Shown one piece after another: positions 11,890 through 21,985 of a stretch of DNA of 64,000 bases. Both the position numbers and the translations under genes were made by a program. The notes below the pieces were generated by a model, which was given only the letters and a program-made list of their open reading frames with translations, ran no database searches and was not told the DNA's origin. Positions within the stretch are counted from its first letter, which is position 1. The number at the start of each line of letters is the position of its first letter. Source of the DNA: Bemisia tabaci (taxonomy: Eukaryota > Arthropoda > Insecta > Hemiptera > Aleyrodidae); contig NC_092802.1 in the NCBI RefSeq assembly GCF_918797505.1, positions 13,969,480 to 14,033,479 of the forward strand. The letters are read 5' to 3'.

Positions 11890-12490
11890 TAACCCAGAGA
11901 CAAGAGACTCTCTACTAGTATCTCAGCTATTGTGGAAGCTTTTAATTTCGGGACCTCAACATTAACTGTTGACCTGCCTATACATGGTTGATGCTTAACA
12001 ACGAGTTGGCAGTTTTGATTTGCAAACAAGCCAAAGCAAGCCGAAGTTTGGAAACTTGTAAGGCTCATAACGTCACCCGAAGCTCATCATCCACCATGTA
12101 GGTAGGTCAACAGCCGAAAAAAGAGTGATGACAGTTGCTCCCTTATACTGCCGTGCTAATGAAGAACGCCGTATGAACATTCGAGAGTTGCCAAATTTTC
12201 TTTGATAAAATGTTTATTTTTGAGGAAAGTTATGAATATTTTTCCTTGAAATTTTCAGGAACTTTAGACCAAAATACAGACAGTATTCTCTAAAAAATTC
12301 GAAGAAAAATATTCATAAGTTTACCAGGGAATTCGTGTTTCAGCAAAGGAAATTTGTCAACGCCTGGTGGCTCATACGGCGTTCTTCCTCAGCACGGCAG
12401 TATAATTGTCTATGAAGTGTTGAATCCCCGAAAGTAAAAGCTCCCACCTGTCGCGAAGAGGCCGGTGGAGGGTCTCTTGTCTCCGAAATT
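11890..12490. repeat. Foldback repeat family (GAGGGTCTCTTGTCTC ends)
   Basis: Outer ends mirror each other: AGACAAGAGACTCTCTACTA at the left, GGAGGGTCTCTTGTCTCC at the right. The inner blocks (CTCATCATCCACCATGTAGG, CCGAAAGTAAAAGCTCCCAC) recur at 28690-29650 and 43335-43680. It is interrupted at 12148 by a 253-bp MITE. Confidence 0.7.
12148..12400. mobile_element. 253-bp palindromic MITE, CTGCCG family, copy 2
   Basis: CTGCCGTGCTAATGAAGAAC ... inverse, flanked by TATA/TATA. Uninterrupted paralogs of the host repeat read CCCTTATAATTGTC (e.g. near 28950), which proves both the 4-bp duplication and the element ends. Confidence 0.92.
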
Positions 12491-12529
12491 AACCGGTGTT
12501 TTGGAATAGATGGGACTTTGGAGCGTTAC

Positions 12530-12815
12530 CTGTGTGGGTTCTGATGTGTCCCTGGAGGAGCCAGGGCCTGGAGAAGCACTTGCCGCAGATGTGACACTCG
12601 CAGCCGAGGTTGTGCGTGCGGACGTGCATGGAGAAGGCCGGCATGGAGACGTAGATCTTGCCGCAGTGAGGGCACTTTCGCGCCTTCTTGTCTTCGGGCG
12701 AGCGGTGCGTCTGCCGGTGTCTGATCAGGTTGCTCGACGTGCTGTAGCTCTTCCCGCACTTCCCACAAACGTGCCCTTGGGCAGGGCTCTCCTTCTTCTC
12801 CGAAATTTCATCATC
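12530..12815 (-). CDS. scrt: scratch-like zinc-finger gene, exon 3 (zinc fingers 1-3)
   Basis: Acceptor AACATTTCAG|GATGATGAA (phase 0) and donor CACACAG|GTAACG (phase 1). It encodes three C2H2 fingers: CGKCGKSYSTSSNLIRHRQTH, then CPHCGKIYVSMPAFSMHVRTH, then CHICGKCFSRPWLLQGHIRTH. The second and third (YVSMPA...H, FSRPWLLQGH) match the Snail/Scratch zinc-finger block. Five fingers in total with exon 4 is the Scratch number. Higher GC than its surroundings, as expected of a conserved exon. Confidence 0.93.
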
Positions 12816-12899
12816 CTGAAATGTTCACCAATGTTCAGTTAATTTCCTCAAAATATCTTTACAGGAGCTCGATGACCGAATGGGTGAAGAGAGACTAGC

Positions 12900-13049
12900 G
12901 AAAATTTTAAGAAATTTGCTTTGTACTACGCAGAAAATTGATTGAAATTCGCACAAAAATCCACACAACCGTTTTCATGTAAAAAATTAATTGCTGAATT
13001 GAATTTGGCGATAATCTCGGTGGTTTGGTTCCTCTCTGATTAACTGGAC
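12900..13049. repeat. Right half of a GGACC-ended MITE
   Basis: GGTTTGGTTCCTCTCTGATT and CACAAAAATCCACACAACCG match the complete element at 24791-25273. The left half is missing. Confidence 0.5.
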
Positions 13050-13270
13050 GGACGTATTTCTATCAAATGGAACTAAGCGCCATAGGGGGAGGAACGTAAA
13101 GGGGGGGCTTGGATTGGCGGCGGAACCGGGCGTCGGGCTTATTCCGTCCTATACTCGCAAAGCTTTTCCATGGCGCTTAGTTCCGTTTGACAGAACGCGC
13201 TATCCGGCATTCTAAACTCCTCGAAAGGAACTCAAATTGGCGCTTAGTTCCGTTTGATAGAAATACGTCC
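13050..13270. mobile_element. GGACGTATTTCTATCAAA-ended element, copy 1
   Basis: Ends GGACGTATTTCTATCAAATG ... GTTTGATAGAAATACGTCC. AACT occurs at 13042-13045 and 13271-13274, a probable 4-bp TSD, with an extra GGAC on the left. Related copies lie at 39653 and 58257. Confidence 0.65.
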
Positions 13271-13351
13271 AACTAGAGCACTTGTATACGTGAGAGTATT
13301 GCCATCTCAATCCTTTCACTACAGAAAAAATGAGTCTCTCTTAGATTGGTC

Positions 13352-13701
13352 GGCTACCATGGAGCTCCAAAGTTGGACTAATGTAAACAAACCCCCGTTC
13401 CTCCACTCATAGTTTGTCCCATTGTAAGCAAACAAGATGGTGACAAAGTTCTACAAAGTTCTGGACGTGATTTTGGATGTGATAGAAATTGTTTCAGATC
13501 CAACTTCTGAATTGAGTTTTGATCGAAAAGGAGTTGGAGTTGGGGTTGGTTGGAGTTGAGTTGTTGTATTGAGTTTGGATGGCTACTTTTGCTGAAAATT
13601 AACCTTTGTGTGTGATTATCATTCATTTCTCAGCCGGTAATACGTGTTCCTCTGGGTCGCGTTTGTTTACATTGGGCCAACTTTGGAGCTCCATGATAGC
13701 C
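13352..13701. repeat. TIR element around a unique core
   Basis: Inverted ends GGCTACCATGGAGCTCCAAA / TTTGGAGCTCCATGATAGCC plus ATGTAAACAAAC / GTTTGTTTACAT. The core has GTTGGAGTTGGGGTTGGTTG-type low complexity. Intronic to scratch. Confidence 0.6.
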
Positions 13702-13758
13702 TAAAACAATGAATCAATCAGATGGTGGCATAGAGATGACAATACTCTCCAGTATACA

Positions 13759-14011
13759 CTGCCGTGATACGGAAGAACGCCATATGAACATTCGAGAGTT
13801 GCCAAATTTCCTTCGATAAAATGTTTATTTTTGAGGAAAGTTATGAATATTGTTTGGAGACATTTTCTAGAACTTTAGGTAAAATCGTGAACAAAATTAT
13901 CTGAAAAATTGGAAGAAAAATATTTGCAATCCTTCCCGAAAATACGTGATTTACCAACGGAAATTTGGCAACTCCTAAAGGTTCATACGGCGTTCTTCCA
14001 AAGCACGGCAG
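13759..14011. mobile_element. 253-bp palindromic MITE, CTGCCG family, copy 3
   Basis: CTGCCGTGATACGGAAGAAC ... GTTCTTCCAAAGCACGGCAG; length 253 bp. Flanks TACA/TTTA do not give a clean TSD. Confidence 0.8.
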
Positions 14012-14069
14012 TTTAAGCGCTAAGATGGTTTGCACCCCTGAACTGACCGACTGCGTTTGGAGTAATGCG

Positions 14070-14225
14070 GGAAGTATCCAAGCAGTCTTGTAGGCGCTGA
14101 TATGGGCTTTGCGTCGACCGCACTGTTTGGCGCAATGCGTGAAGTATTCCTACAGTCTTGCAGCTGCAACTATACGTTTAAGGCCGGCCGCACTGTGCTC
14201 GGCGCGATTATTTGAACTCGCGTTA
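14070..14225. repeat. Fragment of hAT-borne minisatellite
   Basis: Two units of the ~75-bp repeat found inside the CAGGGCCGGATT hAT elements (AATGCGTGAAGTATTC, CAGTCTTG, CCGCACTGTG), here without the element ends. Confidence 0.55.
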
Positions 14226-14451
14226 GGATAATCGCGGCATCGAATAATAGAGCTTAAGAGGCCTGTGTGAACAAAGGTTTAAAGAACGCTATACATGATA
14301 CGACGAAATTCAAATAAACGATCAGGAGGTAAGTATATGTAGACATGGTATTCAAAATTCAGGGAGACAACGGGGTCAAAACATCACCTGGAAGTTGTCA
14401 AATAGCTACTGCTATAAAGTTTTAGCCTTCATTCAAACATGACATGCATAT

Positions 14452-15002
14452 CGACGGTGAGACTGTCAAACCGCGTATCTCTTTGGCGATGTTTAAAAAT
14501 CTCCGCTATCCCATTTTACTTTTTTACAGGTGAATGAAATTTTTTAGAAAAGTTATGAATATTTTTCCGAGAAAGTTTTAAAGAACTTCAGGTAAAATTG
14601 CGAACAAAATTATCTGAAAAATCGGAGGATAAGGGAGGATAAGGGTTTTACCGAGAAATCCAGGTAAAACCCTTTCTCGGTAATTTTACTGGACCTTGGT
14701 AAAAACGCAAATATTTTTTATCGACTGTGGTAGAATTACCGAGATAAAATGGCAAAGTTACCGGGAATTGATTACCAATAAAAGTGGTATTCTTATCTGA
14801 AAAAACCAGTAAAAATACCGGTTTTTACGTAAGCTTACCAGTGTGTCTTGCATGGTAAAATTACCAATAATTGGTAAAAAAGTGAGATGGTAAAGGTAGC
14901 AACGGGCCTTGGTAAAAACGCCGATAATTTTTTTTTTTCAGTGTACCTAAGGAAATTCGGCAACGCCCGAAGGTTCATACGGCATTCTTCCTTAGCACGG
15001 CA
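14452..15002. repeat. Composite of truncated MITEs
   Basis: Start of a CGACGGTGA-ended MITE (14452), pieces of the CTGCCG family (right end TTCTTCCTTAGCACGGCAG at 15003), and a truncated CACTG-type element of the GGTAAAATTACC kind (about 14630 to its TTTTTTTCAGTG end at 14943). Confidence 0.6.
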
Positions 15003-15008
15003 GCATAA

Positions 15009-15261
15009 CGACGGTGAAACTACCAAACCACGTATCTCGGTTTGCGACGTCGTAGACTTCCTGCCATACTTTATTTTTTAAATGAAAAACTACTTAACAT
15101 CCAGTCTTGAAAATTTCTGTGATTTTTCCTCTTTGTGCGGAGAAAATTCCGTGAAAATTTCAATGAATGATATTGATTTGGTCTACTTCAAAAAAATAAA
15201 ATGTGAGCGTAGATTTTTAAACACCGCAAACGAGATACGTGGTTTGGTAGTTTCACCGTCG
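15009..15261. mobile_element. 253-bp palindromic MITE, CGACGGTG family, copy 1
   Basis: CGACGGTGAAACTACCAAAC ... inverse, flanked by ATAA/ATAA. Exactly 253 bp. Nearly identical to 48468-48720. Confidence 0.9.
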
Positions 15262-15321
15262 ATAAGTACTCTATGCTTGACGCGGTCTAAATATCCAGGA
15301 AATTCAAATTTTAGGACGAAC

Positions 15322-15605
15322 CTCATTGTTTTGCCCTTTACTCCGGTTGGCTTCGAGGTCCGTGTCCAGGCGCTGTTTGAAGTACGTGAGGCTGATCTCC
15401 GCGAGTTGGGTGAGGTTGTAGAGATCGCCTATCGGCGGAGGCGGAAGGGGCGGAAGGCGAGAGGCCACGTCCACGGCGGGGTTGGTTGTCTGGGGGGTCC
15501 GCCCCGTGCCCACATCCTCTGTCCAGGCCTCATCGTCCGATCGGAGCGGCACATCCGATTGGTCATTCGGCTCCGCCTCGCTCACGCATTTCTCCGGACT
15601 CGATT
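15322..15605 (-). CDS. scrt: scratch-like zinc-finger gene, exon 2 (linker region)
   Basis: The acceptor CATTTGTGCGCAG|AA joins exon 1 in phase 1, making a Glu codon across the junction. The donor AATGAG|GTTCGT joins exon 3 in phase 0. It encodes 94 residues: an acidic stretch (SDDEAWTEDV), a proline run (LPPLPPPPIGDLYNL) and a helical stretch (LAEISLTYFKQRLDTD). Linkers between the SNAG motif and the fingers are poorly conserved in this family, so the call depends on phase, strand and position between the SNAG and finger exons. Confidence 0.8.
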
Positions 15606-16750
15606 CTGCGCACAAATGGTGAAAAACTATGAAATTAGGATGTAAATTAAACAAATGCAACACTGGAAAGAAATATGGTAGATTTTAGTATACTCTGCCG
15701 CGGTGATACGAGTATGGTAATATACACCAGACTTTATGGTAGCATTTACCATGGTACAGTAAGTATCACCAGAGGTCTGGTGAATACTATCATAATTCTG
15801 GTTATTTTCACTGACGTATGACTGTGTAAAAAATTAAGTAGACTTATAGTTGTTGCTACCATACTTTTGTTTTCAGTGAATGCAAGAAAAAGTACACTAA
15901 TAAATAGTTATGATACATACATGATAAGAGTCACTTTCACGTAAAAAATGAAATTGCTGATTTAACAATTTTGTAGCTTAAAAAAGTTTCCGACATGTTT
16001 CAATGTAGATTTAACAATAGAAAAATGCTAAATGAACCACCGTCGATGTTAATTTGAACAGTCGTCATATAACAGTCATATAACAGTCGTTGAATGTTAA
16101 TTTGATTGTAATTTAATTAAAAAACGGGCCCCTTAACCTACGTCACGTAGTCATGTGACACGTACTGAGGCTCATGGGAAATTTTCAACTTTTCCATACC
16201 TGTGTAAATCTACCTTGTCAGTAGGTGGTGTATTTTCTCACTTTTAAATCTATTTTTATACTATTTGCTATATTAAAAAAAAATTATAAGAAATACTATG
16301 AGATCAGCTCTTAAAGCACTTTCAGATGAAGCAATAAAGCATGCAAATTCTCCAATGTATACGGTTTGAGCATTCCTATGTACACGAGGAGGCTGTTCAA
16401 GAAGAGCGCGGTCCTCAGTGTTGATGTTTCCCGAAAAATTCGACTCAGAAAAATATGCATAAGCTCCGAATCAATAGTTGTAATTGTGTTCAACTAGGTT
16501 CCGATTGCGTGGAGCGTGGTCATCGGCATGGTGCGGTGCCGGTCTAAAAACAACTTGTTAATCTCCGAGATGAAGTCAGCGGCTGGCAGCTGTTGTCGCA
16601 ACCACTGCCAATTGTCAGACTTCACCTTTCCGCCCCTCCTTCCCTATGACGCACATGTGCCAACTCGAACAAACGAGATTCATCACATTTTGCAGCTTTT
16701 ACAGAGGAAGATACACAGGTAAGCACTGCTGCTTTGCTCTGGAAAGCTTG
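15606..16750. other. Start of scratch intron 1; no other gene
   Basis: AT-rich. About 16290-16360 carries an inverted piece of a repeat also seen at 45659 and 42850 (GCAAATTCTCCA, CACTTTCAGATGAAGCAATA). Confidence 0.5.
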
Positions 16751-17113
16751 CACTGAAAAAAAAAGATTGGTAGAATTCACCAGTCCTTCACGCTGTATTT
16801 CACACAGCGTCAATTCAGAGTCGGTTCTGCCAGAAGAAAAGTAAACGTTACTATATACTAGTGCAGGTAACCATTTCTGTGGCAGAATCGACTGGAAGAT
16901 TGATAGAATTCACCATTCCTTCACGCTATGTAACACAGCTGGTAAAAAATACGAAAGCACAGGATCCACTAGTAGAGGCCTGGGCTGCTTCATGTAACAC
17001 TTTCCATAGTCGCATGATTTCTGGATGAGCAATTTCTGCCGAAACTGGTCAAGAAGTTGAATCTCGATATTTTTTACAGCGTTTTTTTTTTTTTTTTTTT
17101 TTTTTTTTCAGTA
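16751..17113. mobile_element. CACTGAAAAAA element with 2-bp TSD and 20-bp flanking repeat
   Basis: Starts CACTGAAAAAAAAAG, ends in a long T run then TTTCAGTA, with TG/TG flanks. The surrounding sequence GCTTTGCTCTGGAAA is also repeated on both sides, so the event may have involved a longer target duplication. Confidence 0.6.
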
Positions 17114-17487
17114 TGCTTTGCTCTGGAAATCTTGGACATGCGTTATGAGATCTCATCGTAAGGGAACTCGAAGTGATATCCTGCATTTGGCCTCCCGGAA
17201 GATCCGGGTGGTATGAGAAATAAGTGATATCTGCTCCAATTTTTTAAAAAACACATGTGGTTTAGTGTTACTCTCAGTTAACGTAAGAAACAACCCACAA
17301 CCTAACTTAGATGTTTTGTCTGTTTCGGTATAGTTTGTGCTGAATTGAGCACAGAAAATCATACAAAATGGGAAGGCTCAGGATCCACTAGTAGAAGCCT
17401 GGGCAACTTCGTGTGTCACTTTCCATAGTCGCATAGTTTCTGGATGAGCAATTTCTGCCGAAACTGGTTAAAAAGTTGGATCTGGAT
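16958..17487. repeat. Direct repeat pair of ~120 bp
   Basis: Copies at about 16958-17075 and 17369-17487 share CAGGATCCACTAGTAGA, ACTTTCCATAGTCGCAT and GGATGAGCAATTTCTGCCGA. No coding. Confidence 0.7.
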
Positions 17488-17902
17488 AATTTGACGGTAA
17501 AAGACCCTACCGTATCCTCAGGTATTAATTGCGAGCGGTTTGCGTTCTACTTTGCGGCAACAGAAGGTATTAAGTGATCCGGCAATTTGGTATCCCGAAC
17601 CAAACAGATGAGTAGTCAGAATCGCTGTTTCTGAAAATTGCATTCCTTGAAATGCAAACCTCAAACTGATAAACTTCTGATAAGATTCAGCAGTTTTGGT
17701 GATATGCTTCTCAAAATGCCCGTAATCCTTTTACATACATATATATGCTTTGGTACACAGCTATAGTCGTAAAATTTGAGTTTCTATCGACCTAGGTCAT
17801 TTTTTGTCCACTGACTGCCACATTTAGATTTCATTTTGCTTGGAAGAACTATCACTTCCGACTCTTCTAAGAAATAACATGTGCCATTAGTTTTCCAGTG
17901 CA

Positions 17903-18154
17903 CTGTCGTGCTAAGGGAAAACGCTGCAAGGACATTCGAGACTTGCCAAATTCCCTTCGAAAGAATGTTTACTTTTGAGGAAAGTAATGAATAATTTTTT
18001 GAGGATTTTCAAGAACTTTAGGTAAAATTACGAACAAAATTATCTGAAAAATTGGAAGGAAAATATCTACAAATTTTCCTAAAAATTCGTGATTTACCGC
18101 AGGAAATTTGGTAACGCCTACAGGTTCGCACGGCGTTCCTCCTTAGCATGGTAG
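17903..18154. mobile_element. 252-bp palindromic MITE, CTGCCG family, copy 4
   Basis: CTGTCGTGCTAAGGGAAAAC ... CTTAGCATGGTAG; flanks TGCA/TACA (one mismatch). Confidence 0.8.
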
Positions 18155-18240
18155 TACAGGCAGGTGCTTTTATAGATGAGCCATAGGTGGCAGTTCCCTG
18201 TTGAAAAATGCAATCCACTTTTTTCCCCTTTTTTTTGACA

Positions 18241-18467
18241 CACTTGAAAAAAAGTCGCTTGGATCTAGAATCCAGACTCTTAAAAAGACTGGCAAAAAAA
18301 AGTACTCTTGATTCAATCGGATTTTTTGCTTGAATGAAAAGTTAATCCGCTTATATCTAGAGGCTCGGCTCTCCGATTCAAGGAAAAATTGGATTGATTC
18401 AAGAGTATTTTTCTTGTCAATGTTATTAAGAGTCTGGATTCTAAATCCAAGCACCTTTTTTTCAGTG
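18241..18467. mobile_element. 227-bp palindromic CACT(T/G)-AAAAA MITE, copy 1
   Basis: CACTTGAAAAAAAGTCGCTT ... TTTTTTTCAGTG with CA/CA duplication. Arms carry GGATCTAGAATCCAGACTCT. Confidence 0.85.
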
Positions 18468-19106
18468 CATATCAGGAATTCTTCTCTTGGAAGTATTCAA
18501 AAGGGGTTCATTCTAATTTAAACCCTCGATTGAGAATCCAATTTCTTTTTATATTAGTGTCAAGCAATGTGGCAACAATGCCCACTTTGTCGTCACACGG
18601 ATCATCTCTCCTCCCGCACTCGTTTGAGCATCCGGAGGCACATCCAAGAACGCATCAAAGAAAAACAGTATAACTTGTTGCTATTCGGGTGCAACACACG
18701 GCAAGCGTTTTGGCAGCCTCAAAATCTCCATAATTACCAGTCGACGACCATCATTTGCCAGTTCTAGAAAAATGAGCGGCCTGCTTTCCAGAGTGCGATC
18801 ATCGTTTTGTCAGAACTTCAAAGCAAAGGTGATCAGTGTAAATGTCCCATTACAAATGTTCAACGTGAAAAATGTCCGACAGTAAATGTTCCTTTCGATT
18901 TCACTCGAGCTAGTCACAGAATCCTGCTTTGGTAATTTGAGGGGCGTGGAGAACAAGGTGCATAAGTGCAGTTTTTGAAAAAAATTGAGTTATTAATGAT
19001 TTCAATAGAAACCTGTTTTAATGCATATTTTGAGAAAAATTCGCTCCCAAATTCAAATTTTTAAGCATCATAAAGTCAGTTGGAACTTTCTCTCCGCCAT
19101 AAGGAT
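18468..19106. other. Spacer; part of a dispersed GCGCATAAG repeat
   Basis: No gene. About 18950-19080 matches a repeat also at 41335-41580 and 46265-46480 (GCATAAGTGCAGTTTTTG, GAAAAATTCGCTCCCAAATT). Confidence 0.5.
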
Positions 19107-19333
19107 CACTGGAGAAAAAGTCGCTTGGATCTAGAGTCCAGACTCTCAATAACATTGACAAGAAAAAATACTCTTGATTTAATCCGATTTTTTCTTGAAT
19201 TGAAGAGCCGAGCATCTTGATTTAGGCGGATTTCCTTTTGATTCAAGCGAAAAGTCCGATTGAATCAAGAGTATATTTTCTTGTCAATGTTTTAAGAGTC
19301 TGGACTCTAGATCCAGGCGACTTTTTTCCAGTG
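19107..19333. mobile_element. 227-bp palindromic CACTGGA MITE, copy 2
   Basis: CACTGGAGAAAAAGTCGCTT ... CGACTTTTTTCCAGTG with AT/AT duplication; same length as copy 1. Confidence 0.87.
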
Positions 19334-19540
19334 ATCATTATAATTTTGAAAATTCAAACACGTACTTCCCGAAATATCAAAAACTGCACTTATGCGCCCT
19401 GTCTCCTCATTGCAAATTGTAGTTCAGCTGAAAATAATAATGATCCGTTCAAACAACGAATATCCACGCTCAAAATTTCCGTTGATGTCACCTTTCAAAA
19501 ACATAGCGTGTGACATCATGTACACCAGGATGGTGCACAC

Positions 19541-20103
19541 CAGGGCCGGATTAAGAAGGTGGCCACATGGGCCGCAGCCCATGGCGGCAAAATGTAGGGG
19601 GCGGCAAATTTTGCAATCTTTTTGAATGTAGGTATTAAAAAAAGAGAGAAGAAATCGGATTTAGAAAATAAATTACAAACGAGAAAAGACGACAAAATCT
19701 CTCATTTCATCAGAGTAAAAGTATAGTAATTTCTAATTTTATCGTCTCTCGGTGATACAAGAGACAACACCTTCAATTAGCCAAGTTAAAAGAGAAACCA
19801 AACACGCAATTTGACCTGGAACGGATAGCGGCGCGGTGGTCAGCATGAAACGCATAGCGCCTAGAAGACTGCATGAAAACTTCACGCATTGCGTCAAACA
19901 CACTGCGGTCAGCAGCAATCGGCTGGAAACGCATAGCGCCTGCAAGACGACATGAATACTTCACGCATTGCGCCAAACAGTGTGGTCAGCAGCGGTCGGC
20001 GTGAAACACATAGCGCCTACAAGACTGCATGAATACTTCACGCATTGCGCCAACACAGTGCGGTTGGCGTGGCGGTGGAAGTTAAAATTTTTAACCACAT
20101 TTA
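19541..20103. mobile_element. hAT element (CAGGGCCGGATT end), truncated copy
   Basis: Left end CAGGGCCGGATTAAG followed by GGCCACATGGGCCGC and GGGGGCGGCAAATTTTGCAA, then three units of the ~75-bp minisatellite (GCGCCTACAAGACTGCATGA, CTTCACGCATTGCG). The right end is lost at a junction with another repeat near 20103. Confidence 0.8.
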
Positions 20104-20345
20104 TGTTTGTCTTTCATGCTTTTTCGTTCGGTGAGAGAGGTGTAGAGTCCTCGTGTAGAGGTGGACTCTCAGAATGGCGTGGGATATCCCATCCATTTTG
20201 GCCTCAACTTGAGAACTTTTTTTGAGCTTGGGAGTTGATCGCAGAGAAAACCAGAGTCACCATCGACTTCCTCGCGAACTTTTACATAAGAAGCATAGTC
20301 AAATCACAAATTCCTCACACATTTAACATCTCCATTGGAGAAAAG
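20104..20345. repeat. Copy of the 32.4-33.6 kb inverted-repeat unit
   Basis: GTAGAGGTGGACTCTCAGAA, GAGCTTGGGAGTTGATCGCAG, CTCGCGAACTTTTACAT: one unit of the array at 32405-33600. Confidence 0.7.
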
Positions 20346-20429
20346 AAGCTCCGAATTCCGGAACTTTTGACGGACATGAAATGGGAGCAATATGATGGGA
20401 GCGGCACCTTCTCAAAAATAAACATTTTA

Positions 20430-20485
20430 TCGGAGGTTATTCGGCAACTCGCGAATGTTCGCGGTGTTCTTCCTTCGCACGGCGG
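20430..20485. repeat. Right end of a CTGCCG-family MITE
   Basis: CGGCAACTCGCGAATGTTCG ... GTTCTTCCTTCGCACGGCGG; the left part is missing. Confidence 0.55.
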
Positions 20486-20655
20486 ATTACAACTCGGACC
20501 CACAGTGCGTCAACGTTGCTCCCATTCAACCTGTTTGACTCAATCAACAAATGAATTCCACTGCTTTTTGGCAGCGGCTCAAGACATTGTGCGGAAAATC
20601 TCGGGACGCGTCATACCTGTGGCCGACCGGAGGAGGCTCGCCCTAAGCTTTGTGT

Positions 20656-20820
20656 CAGTGGCGTGGCGTGCTTTGCGATAAATCGATTGTTATGCCATTT
20701 AAGTCTATGGTCAAGAATCGATTATCAAGGTGTTCGCTGCGAACACCCTGTTTATCGATCCTTTTCCATAGGTTTAAATGGCATAACAATCGATACATCG
20801 CAATTCACGCCACGCCACTG
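20656..20820. mobile_element. hAT-like palindromic MITE, copy 3
   Basis: CAGTGGCGTGGCGTGC ... CACGCCACGCCACTG; perfect 8-bp duplication CTTTGTGT (20648-20655, 20821-20828); 165 bp. Confidence 0.93.
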
Positions 20821-21013
20821 CTTTGTGTTCTTTCGCGAAACCATCCATTTTCGCTAATTGCGTCGAATTCAAGTGTCACCTCCCGTGGCTTTTCGTCTTT
20901 TTCGGATGTGAAACACAGATTCTGGCTCTTCTTGCGAATATAATCTCCGCGTGACGATGGCTGTGTCATAGACGGGTCTGTTGAAAATTCGGGGTTTTGA
21001 CGTTATCCACCGC

Positions 21014-21015
<2 letters not shown>

Positions 21016-21079
<64 letters not shown>
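21016..21079. repeat. 64-nt poly-T tract
   Basis: Uninterrupted T run followed by ATTCAGTA, possibly the degraded end of a CACTGAAAA element. Confidence 0.8.
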
Positions 21080-21081
<2 letters not shown>

Positions 21082-21191
21082 TCAGTAACTTACAGATAAG
21101 GCAAGAAACAATGGTTTGTTCAGCAGGGCCGGATTTAAGGGGTGGCAACATGGGCCGCGGCCCATGGCGGCAAATGTAGGGGGCGGCAAAT

Positions 21192-21444
21192 CGTCACCTT
21201 CCAGGCAAAGTATCACAAGCGCCATGCGACGTTTAAAAATTTCCGCCGCCATTTTATTTTTTTACAGAGAAATTGTTCAACGAAGCTGTCCGAAAATTTC
21301 ACTGAATTTTCTTTGTGCTGCCGATAAAATTTAGTGAAATTTCCAAACAGATTCAACCAACAATTTCTCAATAAAGAAATAAAATGGCGGCGGAAATTTT
21401 TAAACGTCGCATGGAGCTTGTGATACTTTGCCTGGAAGGTGACG
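21192..21444. mobile_element. 253-bp palindromic MITE, CGTCACC family
   Basis: CGTCACCTTCCAGGCAAAGT ... inverse, flanked by AAAT/AAAT. The paralogous hAT copy at 19541 has the uninterrupted site GGCAAATTTTGCAA. Exactly 253 bp. Confidence 0.92.
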
Positions 21445-21719
21445 AAATGTTGTAATTTTTTCAAGTGTAGGTATCAAGAAAAAAATCTTATTCAGAAAAA
21501 AAAATTACAAATGAGAAAAGGCAAAAAAATCTTTCATTTACTGAGAGTTAAAGTATAGTAATTTCTAATTTGTTCGCCTTTCGGTGATACAAGAGACAGC
21601 GCCTTTCATTAGTCTAGTTGAGAGAGAAACCAAACACGCAATTTGGCCTGGAGCGCAATGGAGAGCAATGATGACGAGAACTTGAGATGGAAAGGAGAAG
21701 CCGTATCGGCGCACCGGTC

Positions 21720-21960
21720 AGCATGAAACACATTAGCGCCTACAAGACTCCATGAATACTTCACGCATTGCGTCAAACGTAGTGCGGTCAGCAGCGGTTG
21801 GCGTGAAACTCTTAGTGCCTTCAAGACTGCATGAATACTTCACGCATTGCGTCAAAAACAGTGCGGTCACTCGGTCAGCAGCGGTCAAAGTGAAACGCAT
21901 AGCGCCTACAAGACTGTAGGGATACTTCATGCATTGCGCCAAACACAGTGCGGTTGGCGC
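21720..21960. repeat. Minisatellite within hAT element
   Basis: Three to four ~75-bp units: GTGAAACGCATAGCGCCTAC, AAGACTGCATGAATACTTCA, CGCATTGCG(C/T)CAAAC, GTGCGGTCAGCAGCGGTC. Confidence 0.8.
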
Positions 21961-21985
21961 GGTGGCGGAAATTAAAATCATTAAA

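Noticed and set aside
15082..15645. 187-codon plus-strand frame
   Set aside because: Half lies in the CGACGGTG MITE and half is antisense to scratch exon 2.
20235..20681. 148-codon plus-strand frame
   Set aside because: It runs across an inverted-repeat unit, a MITE end and the start of another MITE; the apparent protein is repeat sequence.
21016..21079. Poly-T as a retroposon poly-A tail
   Set aside because: No retroelement or processed gene adjoins it; it abuts ATTCAGTA, resembling a transposon end.
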